From the NCBI RefSeq assembly GCF_000148725.1, contig NZ_GL476319.1, positions 453,772 to 517,771 on the forward strand: a DNA stretch of 64,000 nt. The letters are read 5' to 3'. The notes under the pieces are model-generated. The model saw only the letters and a program-made list of their open reading frames with translations. It did not search any database and was not told the origin of the DNA. Origin of the DNA: Roseibium sp. TrichSKD4. GTDB taxonomy: Bacteria > Pseudomonadota > Alphaproteobacteria > Rhizobiales > Stappiaceae. This document shows positions 46,072-55,966 of this stretch, in pieces. The position numbers and the translations under genes were made by a program. How positions within the stretch are numbered: position 1 is the first letter of the stretch; each line of letters opens with the position of its first letter.

Positions 46072-47517
46072 TCAGCGCGACCAGAAATCCGGATCGAGCA
46101 GCACGAGAACGGTGAAAAGCTCAAGACGGCCCATCAGCATCGCAAAGGACAAGAGCCATTTCGCCCCTTCAGGCAAAGGTGCAAAATTGCCGGACGGACC
46201 AATGACCGGACCAAGCCCCGGTCCGACATTCCCAACCGATGTGGCGGCAGCAGAAACGGCAGTTACCAGATCCAGCCCGAAGAACGACAGGGCCAGCGTG
46301 ATGATCCCGACCGTGCCGAGATAAACCACCAGAAAGGCCAAAACGGAGAAAGAAAGCTCGGGTGTCAGGCGCGTGCCGCCATATTCTTCCGACATGACTC
46401 GGTGCGGACGCACCATCCGGCGCAGATGGGCCCGCACCGTGCCGAAGAACACCAAAAACCGAAAGATTTTGATCCCGCCTGTGGTTGAGCCCGTGCACCC
46501 ACCGACGAACATCAAGAGTAGGGCAATGCCGATAACCGGCGGGCCCCATTCCGTAAAATCTCCCAGCGCATAACCCGTACCCGTCACAACCGAAATCACG
46601 TTGAATGTCGCCTTGAGCAGCGCCTGATCCAGTGGGAAGTCCATTTCCACACCGAGATAAATCGTCAGCGTAAGTGAGACGATCGCCAGAAACGCAATCA
46701 GGACACGGACTTGGGGGTCGTGCCAAAACAGCAAGGGTTGTCCGCGGAGCGCCTGAATAATCAACACAAACGGCAATGCGCCAATGACCATGAATACCAC
46801 AGCCACCCAACCGGAGGCCGGGTTGGTGAAATAGCCAAAGGAGAGATCGTGCGTGGAATAGCCACCCGTCGCAATGGTCGTCAGGGCATGGTTGAAGGCG
46901 TCAAACAGGTCCATGCCGGTTGCGAGATAGGCAACAATGCACAGCACAGTCAAAAACAGATAGGCCAGCCCGATCAGACGGATCAGCTCCACGGAGCGGC
47001 TGACAATCTTTTCCGAGCGGTCAGAGCTTTCGCTTTGAAATAGCTGCATCCCACCAATACGCAGGAAAGGCAGCAAAACGATTGCCATAACGATGATGCC
47101 GACGCCGCCCATCCACTGCATGATCGACCGCCAGATCAGCAACCCTGGCGGCAGATAATCAAGGCCGGACAAAACCGTTGACCCGGTTGTCGTAAACCCG
47201 GAAACCGCCTCAAAAACAGCGTCCGCATAGCCGATTCCAAGCCATAGAAACGGCAGCGCGCCAAAGGCTGGCAAAGTAGCCCACGCAAGCGTCGTCAAGA
47301 CAAAGGTCTGCCGGGTGTCCAACCCCTTTTCCAGCGATCCACCAACGGAAATCGACAGCAGCATCCCAAGCAGTCCAGTGAAAAGCGACGAAAAAACAAA
47401 AGCCTGCCAGTCCGGGTTTTTCAGCGCGACATCCACAATCGCAGGAATGAGCATGGCGGTGGCCAAACCGACATACAAAAAACCGAGAACATTGAGGACG
47501 GGTCGAAAAGAGATCAA
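46072..47517 (-). CDS. trkH: Potassium uptake protein TrkH
   Basis: 481 residues. Trk-type K+ channel subunit of the inner membrane with four pore loops (FTTTGSTVLSGL, ALTTIATGGYSTHD, TGTGYALGDFTEW, ATSVGNVGPGLG) that form the selectivity filter. TrkA is not in the window. 35 bp downstream (upstream side of sfsA start), same strand as sfsA. Confidence 0.93.
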   Translation of the reverse strand: MISFRPVLNVLGFLYVGLATAMLIPAIVDVALKNPDWQAFVFSSLFTGLLGMLLSISVGGSLEKGLDTRQTFVLTTLAWATLPAFGALPFLWLGIGYADAVFEAVSGFTTTGSTVLSGLDYLPPGLLIWRSIMQWMGGVGIIVMAIVLLPFLRIGGMQLFQSESSDRSEKIVSRSVELIRLIGLAYLFLTVLCIVAYLATGMDLFDAFNHALTTIATGGYSTHDLSFGYFTNPASGWVAVVFMVIGALPFVLIIQALRGQPLLFWHDPQVRVLIAFLAIVSLTLTIYLGVEMDFPLDQALLKATFNVISVVTGTGYALGDFTEWGPPVIGIALLLMFVGGCTGSTTGGIKIFRFLVFFGTVRAHLRRMVRPHRVMSEEYGGTRLTPELSFSVLAFLVVYLGTVGIITLALSFFGLDLVTAVSAAATSVGNVGPGLGPVIGPSGNFAPLPEGAKWLLSFAMLMGRLELFTVLVLLDPDFWSR

Positions 47518-47850
47518 ATCTGTCTCGTCAGGTCACAGCAAGAGTGCAGGCAACCGGGCAACATACTGCCGCACGGTTGAATCGCAGACCTTTCCTACCC
47601 TGTTTCAGATTTTTTTCAATGCTGGAAAGCACGATACCCAGATCCGCGTCTTTGCGACCGCTTAACCCGAGAGATCACTTAACTTGCTCAATTCACCGAA
47701 CATGAAATAGTTGCTCACAGCCATTCATCAACCTAAAATACATTCAACAAAAAAGAACAAGATAACTTTAGGTAATTTGTACATTAATACTATTGACCAA
47801 TAGAAATACTCCTTTAAGGGGACCGCATTGTCTTTTTATAGGAGAATTTT
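47518..47850. other. Intergenic region before the DUF898 gene
   Basis: About 330 bp, GC-rich near trkH and AT-rich near 47690-47840. No gene seen. The AT-rich end, with GGAGAATTTT directly before ATG 47851, should hold the DUF898 promoter. Confidence 0.45.
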
Positions 47851-48899
47851 ATGTCTACTCCCTCGAACATTGAACAGTTCGAATTCAAAGGAAACGCGAA
47901 GGAATGGTTTGGCATTTGGATTACCAATGTCCTCCTTCCATTGTAACCCTCGGAATATACTCGGCTTGGGCCAAGGTTCGCACTAAGAAGTACTTCTACC
48001 AAAACACCTATGTCGCAGGCCGTAACTTTGACTATCACGCCACAGGCAAGCAAATCCTGATTGGCCGGATCATCGTCATTGCAGCGCTACTGGTTTATTC
48101 CTTCCTCAACGCAGCAAGCCCGGCCCTCGGTGGGATATTGGCCTTGGTTCTCCTCGCGTTACTTCCTTACCTTCTTGTGCGCAGCGCGAAATTCAATGCC
48201 CGCAACAGCAGCTGGTCGAATGTTCGCTTTAATTTTGATCAACCCATGGGCTACGCCTACAAGGTCTACCTGCTTTACCCGATCCTGATGGCGCTGACGC
48301 TCTACACCACACAACCTTTCTGGGCGCGCTCCACCAATCGCTTTGGAATCGGCGGTCATCGTCTTGGCAAATCCCGCTTCACTTTCGACAGCGGCATCGG
48401 GCCATTCTATGTGGCAGCCATTTCGGCTGTAGTCATTGCCGCCATCGGCTTCGGGTGCTTCTTCCTGCTTGCCTCTGGCCAGACCAGCTTTATCAGTGCG
48501 CTTGAAAGCGATGTCCCGAACTTCGAAACTGATCCAAAAGCCATTTTTGCTCTGGTTGTTTTGATCTTCTTCTTCGCTGCAGCTCAGGTCGTCTACCACG
48601 CGCTGATCCGCAATCATGTCTTCGGGCACAGCAAGTTGGATAACCACAAATTCCACTCCACAATCTCGGCAGGTAGCCTGCTTGCAATTACCCTCACAAA
48701 CCTTGTCATGGTTGTGTTCACGCTTGGCCTTCTGCTGCCCTTTGCGCAGATTCGCATGCACCGGTACCTGGCTGAAAACACGTTTGTGGAACCTCATGGC
48801 TCTATCGATGCCTTTGCCGGTGAAATCATTGCCGACAGCGGAGCAATTGGCGACGCCTATTCCGACATTGAAGGCGTTGACCTCGGCATCGCCATTTAA
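47851..48899 (+). pseudogene. DUF898 (YjgN-like) membrane protein, frameshifted
   Basis: The true start is ATG 47851 (GGAG 6 nt upstream): STPSNIEQFEFKGNAKEWFG, then IWITNVLL, after which the frame ends at 47946. One added T in CTCCTTCCATTG gives LLSIVTLGIYSAWAKVRTKK, the family core, in the frame that runs to 48899. The rest is intact: NTYVAGRNFDYHATGKQIL, several membrane helices and a C-terminal part. With the base restored the protein has 349 residues. Sequencing error or real frameshift; the adjoining M48 gene overlaps its stop by one base. Confidence 0.8.
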
Positions 48900-49951
48900 T
48901 GCGGTCCAACGGCAAAACGAAAATCAGGGGTCGGGCCTTCAAGCCCGGCTCCTCTGAAATGTTTGAGGCGGAGCTCGTCTGTTGGATCAACAGCTCTGAA
49001 GTGCTTCTTTTGCGCGAAGATGACCGAACGCTTCTCACGCGCTGCCCGGCCAATGCAATTGATCTTGGCCATGTCGTCGGGTCCGGCCCTGTCAACGTAA
49101 CATTGGCTGATGGCTGGTTGTTCCAGACAGATGATCACGACATCACCATTTTGTTGAACGAGAGCGGCCTCAGTCGCAATCTACGCAGTTGGGAGGCGCT
49201 CCGCCCCCGGCTCGTTTCCGTGGTGCTGACAACCATCGTCTGCACATGGCTGTTATGGAAATATGGCCTCGGCATTCTCGTGTCCATTGCCATTGCCCTC
49301 ACCCCGCCGCCGGTTATCAACGCCATGGACTATTCCGCCATGCAGACGCTGGACCGGTTGCTGGCAGACGAAACAGAACTCAGCGACAAACAGCAGGACA
49401 AGGCCCAAGGCATATTTCTGGATTTGGTCCGTGAGCTTCCCGCTGATCAACGGGATGGATTTGAGCTGCATTTCCGCAAGTTCCCGGAGGAATTTGGGCC
49501 CAACGCCTTCGCACTACCCGGCGGGACGGTGGTTTTAACAGACGCCTTGGTCAACGAATTTGCTAAGGACGATGATGCCATTGCCGGTGTTTTGGGCCAT
49601 GAAATCGGGCACAAGGTTGAAGCCCATGGCATGCGCCAGATCTACCGCTCACTATCCGTCTACTTCCTGATTGCGCTGATTGCCGGAGACACCGGCCCCT
49701 TGCTGGAAGAGTTTTTGCTGGAAGGCCAACTTCTCCTGCAATTGTCCTTTTCCCGCGATCATGAACGCGCTGCCGACGATTTTGGCCTCACCTTGATGTC
49801 AAAGGCCGGCTACGACCCGGAAGGCCTCAAACGCTTCTTCGCAGCCCTGGAAAAATACGACGGCGACAGCGACTGGTACTCCACCCACCCCCTCAGCAAG
49901 GACCGCGTGGACTCCATCGAGAATTTTATTGAGTCAGGAGAGTATCGGTGA
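48899..49951 (+). CDS. M48-family metallopeptidase
   Basis: 350 residues; start ATG overlaps the DUF898 stop (TAATG). Two membrane segments near residues 105-135, then a zinc protease domain: HEIGHKVEAHGM (HExxH), third ligand in SRDHERAADDFGL. HtpX/Oma1-like membrane-associated protease. DUF898-M48 pairing is common in proteobacteria, suggesting joint envelope quality control. Confidence 0.92.
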   Translation: MRSNGKTKIRGRAFKPGSSEMFEAELVCWINSSEVLLLREDDRTLLTRCPANAIDLGHVVGSGPVNVTLADGWLFQTDDHDITILLNESGLSRNLRSWEALRPRLVSVVLTTIVCTWLLWKYGLGILVSIAIALTPPPVINAMDYSAMQTLDRLLADETELSDKQQDKAQGIFLDLVRELPADQRDGFELHFRKFPEEFGPNAFALPGGTVVLTDALVNEFAKDDDAIAGVLGHEIGHKVEAHGMRQIYRSLSVYFLIALIAGDTGPLLEEFLLEGQLLLQLSFSRDHERAADDFGLTLMSKAGYDPEGLKRFFAALEKYDGDSDWYSTHPLSKDRVDSIENFIESGEYR

Positions 49952-49984
49952 ATTGGGCGGCAATCAGCCCACAATAAGACATAA

Positions 49985-50185
49985 GCGGCAAGAAAGTTTG
50001 GTGCAGATGAGAAGAAGGATTTAGAACGCTTTTCATCGCCCGATCTTCTGGATGAGCTGGTGGATATGACAGCTCAGATCTCTGATGATCCCGTCATTCA
50101 TGACGCCCTTGCCGCTCTTGATTCTGATGCGCCTCTGCCATCAAAGCGTCAATCACCCTCACCTTTCCAAGGACCGCGCCCATGA
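49985..50185 (+). pseudogene. 3' remnant of an unknown gene of the mobile element
   Basis: Open frame of 66 codons without start, closed upstream by TAA at 49982. It encodes RKFGADEKKDLERFSSPDLL, then a stretch rich in Asp and Pro, and ends in ATGA overlapping the mobC start, as expected in an operon. The 5' part is lost, so the left end of the element is truncated here, about 35 bp after the last chromosomal gene. Confidence 0.55.
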
Positions 50186-50640
50186 GCGGTTCTGTGAAGG
50201 TGAAGCCCAAGCGTATGGCTCCGTTTCCACTGCGCTTGACTTTAGGTGAGCGCAAAGAGCTGGAACGCCGTGCCGGTGAGATGGCCTTGGGGGCCTATAT
50301 CAAAGCCGTCTTGTTTGCTGATGGTGTCAAGCATCGCCGCCGTGGTGCACGGGCTCCGGTCAAGGATCATGTCATTCTCGCCAAAGTGCTGGCCTGTCTT
50401 GGATCAAGCGGGCTGGTGGAGAGTCTGGAGCGTTTATCCAAAGCTGCCGAGAGCGGTGTCATCCAATGGGATGCCGATGCGCCCGCAGCGGTGCGCAAGG
50501 CCTGTGAAGACATTGTCCTCATGCGCTTGCTCTTGATGCGGGCTCTGGGCTTTCAGGTTGATGAGGACGCACTCTCTTCATCCCTGCGCCAGAGTTTCAA
50601 TCAGGCGGCTTGTGATCCTGACCGGGGTTTGGAGGAGTGA
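50182..50640 (+). CDS. MobC-like relaxosome protein
   Basis: 152 residues. RHH-type N-terminus (RMAPFPLRLTLGERKELERR) and a helical remainder, of the plasmid mobilization MobC type. Its place directly before the relaxase, and its weakly basic nature, support the call. Would bind oriT and help the relaxase. Host-like GC. Confidence 0.75.
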   Translation: MSGSVKVKPKRMAPFPLRLTLGERKELERRAGEMALGAYIKAVLFADGVKHRRRGARAPVKDHVILAKVLACLGSSGLVESLERLSKAAESGVIQWDADAPAAVRKACEDIVLMRLLLMRALGFQVDEDALSSSLRQSFNQAACDPDRGLEE

Positions 50641-50644
50641 TGCC

Positions 50645-51928
50645 ATGATCCTTAAAGGCTCACAGCGCGGTGGGGCAATCAATCTCGCCGATCATTTGAT
50701 GAATGACCGCGAGAATGATCATGTCACCTTGGTTGAAGTGCGCGGTTTTGTTGCCCGTGACCTGCATGGCGCATTGGCGGAAGCCTATGCCATCTCCAAG
50801 GGCACAAAATGCGAGCAGTTTTTTTTCTCGCTGTCTCTCAATCCTCCCAAAGAGATTGTTGCCTCGGAACAGGATCTGATTGATGCGGCCAATCAGGCCG
50901 AAGAGAAGCTCGGCCTGCACAACCAGCCCCGTGCCATTGTGTTTCATGAGAAGGAAGGTCGTCGCCATGCCCATGTGGTGTGGTCTCGCATTGATGGGAT
51001 CTCCATGAAGGCCATTCCGCTTCCGCATTTCAAAAACAAGCTCATGAGTCTTGCGCGGGATTTGTATCTTGAGCATGGCTGGGAGCTGCCCGAAGGCCTG
51101 CGCCGCGATGGTGGCAAGTCCCCCTTGAACTTCACCCTTGCCGAATGGCAACAGGCCAAACGTCTGAAGCTTGATCCGCGGGAGATCAAACAGAGCTTTC
51201 GCGATGCCTGGGATCGATCTGACAGTGCCAAGGCGTTTCAGCATGCGCTGGAAGACAAAGGCTATTTCCTTGCCAAGGGTGACAGGCGGAGTTTTGTTGC
51301 GCTTGATATTCATGGCGAGGTCTTCTCTGTCCCCCGCATGCTTGGGATCAAAACCAAAGAGGTCAAACACAAGCTGGGTGATCCTGAGAGCCTTGCAAGT
51401 GTCGATGACACCAAGAGCGCGATTGCTCGCAAGGTCACCGATCATATCCATGAGTATATTGAACAGGTGGATGCCAAGCATGATCAGGACATGCAGCCGC
51501 TCACCGATCAAAAACTATCCATGAGAGCAAACCACCGCAGTGAACGCCAGCACCTCAAAGCCAAACAGCAGGAGCGCGAACAAGCGGAGACGCGCGCCCG
51601 CAATGCCCGTATGACCACAGGCCTGCGCGGTCTTTGGGATCGGGTCTCGGGCAATCGCGCCAAGGTGCAAAAGCAAAACGAGCAAGAGGCTTGGCTTGCT
51701 GCCAAGCGTGATCTAAAGCAACGGGATGAGCTGGTCAAAGCGCAAATGCTGGAGCGACGCAAGATCCAGCTTGAGCTCGACAAACTCCGGCGTAAACACA
51801 TCAAGGATCGACAAATCCTCTACCGCGATATCACTCAAGCCATGCGGATGAGTGATCAAGTTGAGCGCATGCAAAGGCAAGACAAAACACGCGATCACAG
51901 CCGCGAGTATCGAGGGCCAAGTCTGTAA
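50645..51928 (+). CDS. Relaxase/mobilization nuclease
   Basis: 427 residues from ATG 50645 (GGAGGAG 9 nt upstream; the frame opens at 50558). MobA/VirD2-like N-terminal domain with motif III as EKEGRRHAHVVWSRID (metal-binding His near residues 107-109) and earlier EQFFFSLSLNPP. The C-terminal third is a charged coiled coil. It nicks oriT and leads DNA into the recipient. Downstream of mobC by 4 bp. Confidence 0.85.
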   Translation: MILKGSQRGGAINLADHLMNDRENDHVTLVEVRGFVARDLHGALAEAYAISKGTKCEQFFFSLSLNPPKEIVASEQDLIDAANQAEEKLGLHNQPRAIVFHEKEGRRHAHVVWSRIDGISMKAIPLPHFKNKLMSLARDLYLEHGWELPEGLRRDGGKSPLNFTLAEWQQAKRLKLDPREIKQSFRDAWDRSDSAKAFQHALEDKGYFLAKGDRRSFVALDIHGEVFSVPRMLGIKTKEVKHKLGDPESLASVDDTKSAIARKVTDHIHEYIEQVDAKHDQDMQPLTDQKLSMRANHRSERQHLKAKQQEREQAETRARNARMTTGLRGLWDRVSGNRAKVQKQNEQEAWLAAKRDLKQRDELVKAQMLERRKIQLELDKLRRKHIKDRQILYRDITQAMRMSDQVERMQRQDKTRDHSREYRGPSL

Positions 51929-51945
51929 GACTGGGATGAGTTGAA

Positions 51946-53052
51946 TTACATCACCTCAGTAGAGTTCATAACATTCAGCCAATACCGCGTATAGCGCCTT
52001 TCACCGGTCTTGATGAGAGCGCCTTTTTCAACGAGATCGGCCAAATCGCGGGTTGTTGTTGGCCTAGTGGCGCCTGTAATTGCCATGTAATTATCAGCGC
52101 TCAGCCCGCCCTTGAACCCTTCAGGGCCTTCACGGAACATCCGTGCGATGGCTTTTTCTTGCCGTTCATTCAAGTGTTTGCGAAGCCTGTCATACAACTT
52201 TGTTTTTGCGATTAAAAATTCAATCAGCCGCAATGAATATGACTGCGCTTCCAATATGGTATTGGCGAAGTAAGCAATCCAGTCTTGAAGATGAAGCGTC
52301 TTGTTCGAGCGCTCCAAATTCCCGTAGTAAGCCTTTTTCTTGGATTCAATGGCATAGGACAGCGCAAGAAGCGTTGGTTGCCCAAGATTTTGAGATAAGG
52401 CTTTTTCAGCAATCGCCCGCCCAATGCGACCGTTTCCGTCTTCGAATGGGTGAATAGATTCAAAGTAAAGATGGGCAATGCTGGCACGCGTGAGCGGTGA
52501 CATGCTTTTACTGGTGTTAAACCAGTCAATAAAGCGCTCCATTTCCAAAGCGACGCTGGATGATGGCGGGGCTTCAAAATGTATTTTGGGAGCATAATCC
52601 GCACCAGAGACGATTTGCATCGGCTCGCTATGGGTTCGATATCGCCCAATATCGTTGAGATCTGTACGTCCTCTTGTCAGCATTCCATGCCAGTCAAAAA
52701 GCATTTTATCCGATAGCGGTTCATCATAAGTCTGATAGAGAGCCGTCATCATGAGGGCGATACCTTGCTCTGCAGGAGTTGCACGCTTGGCCGTTGTATC
52801 CAGACCAAAGTTGCGCCGAAGAGAGGCTTGAACGGAATCCCGATTGAGGAACTCTCCCTCAATGGCAGAGGTTTTAATCGCCTCTGTGCTGATCAGATCG
52901 ATGATAAAGTCATCTTTGTCCTTGGAAGTGATATGCCTGAGAGCGCCAACAACCACGCCAGATTGTTTTAAAAAATCAGCTTCCAAATCTGTCAATGCAC
53001 TCTGATCATAGGTAAAGCTGGGCCAATCAGGGTGCTGCCAGTTCCATTGCAT
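51946..53052 (-). CDS. Fic-family AMPylase with DUF4172 and winged helix
   Basis: 368 residues. N-terminal DUF4172 (MQWNWQHPDWPSFTYD), inhibitory motif TSAIEGE (residues 61-67, class II type), Fic core HPFEDGNGRIGR (residues 201-212, catalytic His201) and a C-terminal winged-helix region (FKGGLSADNYMAITGATRPT). All AMP-transfer residues are present, so it can be active once the inhibitory helix is moved. Opposite in direction to the mob genes, with its own promoter that carries an inverted repeat. Target unknown. Confidence 0.9.
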   Translation of the reverse strand: MQWNWQHPDWPSFTYDQSALTDLEADFLKQSGVVVGALRHITSKDKDDFIIDLISTEAIKTSAIEGEFLNRDSVQASLRRNFGLDTTAKRATPAEQGIALMMTALYQTYDEPLSDKMLFDWHGMLTRGRTDLNDIGRYRTHSEPMQIVSGADYAPKIHFEAPPSSSVALEMERFIDWFNTSKSMSPLTRASIAHLYFESIHPFEDGNGRIGRAIAEKALSQNLGQPTLLALSYAIESKKKAYYGNLERSNKTLHLQDWIAYFANTILEAQSYSLRLIEFLIAKTKLYDRLRKHLNERQEKAIARMFREGPEGFKGGLSADNYMAITGATRPTTTRDLADLVEKGALIKTGERRYTRYWLNVMNSTEVM

Positions 53053-53068
53053 GCGTTATAGGGCTCCT

Positions 53069-53108
53069 TTCTATAACTCATAATACCATTATTTTGTGAT
53101 TTATAGAA
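53069..53108. promoter_or_regulatory. Inverted repeat in the fic promoter
   Basis: TTCTATAA ... TTATAGAA, with symmetry extended to TCA on each inner side (24 bp between arms), 17 bp upstream of the fic start. A third, related half-site (TTCTATCAATCA) follows at 53113-53124. Likely an operator, perhaps for autoregulation by the Fic winged helix. Confidence 0.5.
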
Positions 53109-53282
53109 CAGGTTTCTATCAATCATCCGCGTTCGCCATGGGCGCGAGGATTGGGATAACACGACTACTCTTGCCGATTAGGGTGGGCTTACCCCGATTA
53201 CCCCTGATCTTACGCCTGACCTTCTGACCAAAATGCTCTTCTTGGAACGGGTTGTCACTTCCGTTCATCTAAGGAGAAGAGT
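53109..53282. other. Intergenic region between fic and virD4, possible oriT
   Basis: No gene. Contains an imperfect palindrome (GGGT-gggctt-ACCC near 53184) and ends with AAGGAGAAG before virD4. A nick region for the relaxase could lie here or upstream of mobC; neither can be proven by eye. Confidence 0.3.
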
Positions 53283-55061
53283 ATGACGGACAAACCCAAA
53301 ATCCCTCGTATCAACGGGGGTTCATTTCCACCATCGGCATTCCTCAAGAACAAAACAGAACGGTTTATCACCGGGCTGTTCCTTGGGCTGTTTGGTATGA
53401 TCATCGCAGCGCAAACAGGCGTACTCGATAGTCTGCTGCATACACGTCTGGGGCATTATGCGCCGGACCTGACAATGTACCGTGTCAGCGTTGTTCTCAT
53501 ATCCGGGGCGATCGGCTTTGTCATTGGCTGGCTGATTGTCCCTGCCAAAGATCCACTGCGCCAAGTGACACTTGGCGTCATGCTGGGTGGACTAATCGCC
53601 GTGATTATTCTTGATCACGGCCAACTGGGATGGATGGGCGCGGCCATCGGGAGCGCCATTGCGTTCGCTGTGGGTGTTCACTATTGGACCGGCGGTTTGA
53701 TGGATAAGATCCGCCAAACACCCAATACATTTGGGACAGCTGCATGGGCGACCATCGCTGAGCTGATGCAGGCCAGTGTCCTCACACTGGAAGGCTTTGT
53801 GCTGGGATATGTGCAAGACCCATCATCCCAAACATCCGAGCCACTGTCTTATACAGGCGTGCGTCATCTTTTGACCATTGCCTCGAACAGATCGGGCAAA
53901 GGCACAAGCGCCATCATCCCAAACCTACTGCGCTATGCAGGATCGGTTCTGGTCGTTGATCCCAAGGGGGAGAATGCGATGATCACCGCCAAGTGCCGCA
54001 AGGCTCTGGGTCAGGCGGTTTATATCATCGATCCTTGGGGCATCACCGGCATGGCAGCGGCCTGCTTTAATCCGCTTGATTGGCTTGTCGCGGGCGATGT
54101 CGATATCTCTGATAATGCCATGTTGCTCGCCGATGCCATCATCATGGCCTCAGGGGGTGATGAGCGGTTCTGGGATGAAGAAGCCAAGGCCTTGTTGCTG
54201 GGTCTGATCCTCTATGTCGCCTTGAGCAAGGATGAGGATGGGCGTCGTCATTTGGGGCGTGTGAGTGATTTGCTTTTGCCGGATGGCGCAGAGCTCAATG
54301 CACTGTTCAAAAACATGCTAGCCTCCCCCAATCATGTGGTCCGCTCCACCGGGGCACGCTGCTTGCAAAAAGAAGAAAAGCTGCTCTCCAACGTCATGGC
54401 TTCTGTCCAAGCCCAAACGCATTTTCTGGATAGCCCACGCTTGCGCGAAAGCCTGTCCCGTTCGGATTTCCGGTTTGAGGATCTGAAGACCAAGGCAATG
54501 TCGGTCTATCTGGTCTTGCCAGCCGACAAGCTGAACAGCCATGAGCGGTGGCTGCGTTTGTTGATCCAGCAGGCCTTGACGGTCAATGCCCGCAACATCG
54601 AACAAACACCGGACAAGCCCGTCTTGTTCCTGCTTGATGAAATGCCCGCCTTGGGCAAGCTCACCATGGTTGAACAGGCCTTTGGCTTGATGGCGGGCTT
54701 TGGCATTCAGATCTGGGGGATCTGCCAGGATCTCAGCCAGTTAAAACGGATCTATGGGGATGGCTGGGAGACCTTTGTCTCCAATGCAGGCATGATCCAG
54801 TATTTTGGCTCGCGCGATAACATGACGGCGGAGTATTTCTCCAAGCTGTGCGGTGTGACCACGGTCTGGGATGTCAGCACGGCCCTTGCGCGGGCAATTG
54901 GTGTCTCAAACGGTCAGCATACGAGCCATTCCAGCACAACCACCGACACGGAGAGCGTGTCGGGCAAGCAGCGCAAACTGGCCTATGCGGATGAGTTGAT
55001 GCGCCTGCCCGACGACCACCAGCTTGTCTTTATCGAGAATATGAACCCGATCAAGGCGTGA
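53283..55061 (+). CDS. virD4: VirD4/TraG-type coupling protein, C-terminus lost to IS3
   Basis: 592 residues. Four N-terminal membrane segments (residues 27-130), then the coupling-protein ATPase: Walker A in ASNRSGKGTSAIIPNLL (about residues 200-216) and Walker B in VLFLLDEMPALG (about 445-456). It ends VFIENMNPIKA; the family continues past this point, and the stop TGA belongs to the IS3 tip (TGATC). So the last native codon is at 55058 and some tens of residues are missing. All core ATPase motifs remain. Confidence 0.88.
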   Translation: MTDKPKIPRINGGSFPPSAFLKNKTERFITGLFLGLFGMIIAAQTGVLDSLLHTRLGHYAPDLTMYRVSVVLISGAIGFVIGWLIVPAKDPLRQVTLGVMLGGLIAVIILDHGQLGWMGAAIGSAIAFAVGVHYWTGGLMDKIRQTPNTFGTAAWATIAELMQASVLTLEGFVLGYVQDPSSQTSEPLSYTGVRHLLTIASNRSGKGTSAIIPNLLRYAGSVLVVDPKGENAMITAKCRKALGQAVYIIDPWGITGMAAACFNPLDWLVAGDVDISDNAMLLADAIIMASGGDERFWDEEAKALLLGLILYVALSKDEDGRRHLGRVSDLLLPDGAELNALFKNMLASPNHVVRSTGARCLQKEEKLLSNVMASVQAQTHFLDSPRLRESLSRSDFRFEDLKTKAMSVYLVLPADKLNSHERWLRLLIQQALTVNARNIEQTPDKPVLFLLDEMPALGKLTMVEQAFGLMAGFGIQIWGICQDLSQLKRIYGDGWETFVSNAGMIQYFGSRDNMTAEYFSKLCGVTTVWDVSTALARAIGVSNGQHTSHSSTTTDTESVSGKQRKLAYADELMRLPDDHQLVFIENMNPIKA

Positions 55062-55114
55062 TCCTCCCCCTTTGAAGTGGTCCATCGTTATGTTTAGGAA
55101 AACGGAGGATCAAC

Positions 55115-55393
55115 ATGGCTACGAAACGTCACAAGCCAGAAGAAATTGTCTCGAAGTTGCGGCAGGTTGAAGTCCTTGTCGGCCAAGGCATGCCGCGCAT
55201 TGATGCCATTCGGCAGGTTCGTATCACCGAACAGACGTATTACCGGTGGCGAAAGCAGTATGGTGGGATGGGAACCGACCAACTGAAAGAACTCAAACGC
55301 CTTCAGAAAGAGAACGAGCGGCTGCGCAAGGCAGTGTCTGACCTGACCCTGGACAAGTTGATCTTGTCGGAGGCCGCAAAGGGAAACTTCTGA
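55115..55393 (+). CDS. IS3 OrfA
   Basis: 92 residues: helix-turn-helix (RITEQTYYRWRKQYGGM) and leucine-zipper coiled coil (LKELKRLQKENERLRKAVSD). DNA-binding subunit of the IS3 transposase; a -1 shift near its end makes OrfAB. Confidence 0.92.
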   Translation: MATKRHKPEEIVSKLRQVEVLVGQGMPRIDAIRQVRITEQTYYRWRKQYGGMGTDQLKELKRLQKENERLRKAVSDLTLDKLILSEAAKGNF

Positions 55394-55947
55394 GCCCCGC
55401 CCGTCGTCGAGCCTGCATCAATCACATTCGTCAGCATCTCGGCGTGTCAGAGCGCCGAACCTGTCGTGTTCTGGGTCAGCACCGGTCTACGCAGAGGAAA
55501 CCTCCAGCAGGGCGTGCTGACGAAGAACGTCTTGTGGCGGATATGATCGCACTCGCCCGTGAGTTTGGCCGTTACGGTTACAGGCGTATTGCAGCTCTGC
55601 TCAGAGATGCTGGTTGGCATGTGAATGACAAGCGTGTTGAGCGGCTGTGGCGACGAGAGGGGCTGAAAGTGCCAATGAAACAACCGAAGAGAGGGCGGCT
55701 CTGGCTGAACGACGGATCATGTGTCCGGCTGCGGCCAGAGTATCCCAATCATGTCTGGAGCTATGACTTCGTGCACTGCCGAACCAATGAAGGAAAAGCG
55801 TTCCGGACACTGAACATCCTGGACGAGTATTCCCGAGAGTGCCTGGCAATCCGGGTGAAGCGAAATCTGAACTCCACCGACGTGATTGATGTGCTAACGG
55901 ATCTCTTCATCCTGCGAGGTGTTCCAGCCTACATCAGATCAGACAAC
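55390..55947 (+). pseudogene. IS3 OrfB, 5' part (interrupted)
   Basis: Frame -1 to orfA, starting LSPARRRACINHIRQHLGVS. Integrase core begins with GRYGYRRIAALLRDAGWHVN, first catalytic Asp in NHVWSYDFVHC and second in AYIRSDN, where the IS110-family element interrupts it; five foreign codons follow to a stop at 55965. Confidence 0.88.
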
Positions 55948-55966
55948 GTCCTATATTCGGAATGAC

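Noticed and set aside
48159-48797. 212-codon frame antisense to the DUF898 gene
   Set aside because: Charged, random-like shadow frame with no domain; the opposite strand encodes clear membrane helices.
49952-50181. Copy of the tRNA-Leu 3' end as far attachment site
   Set aside because: Searched by eye for the acceptor/T-arm sequence; none seen in this stretch.
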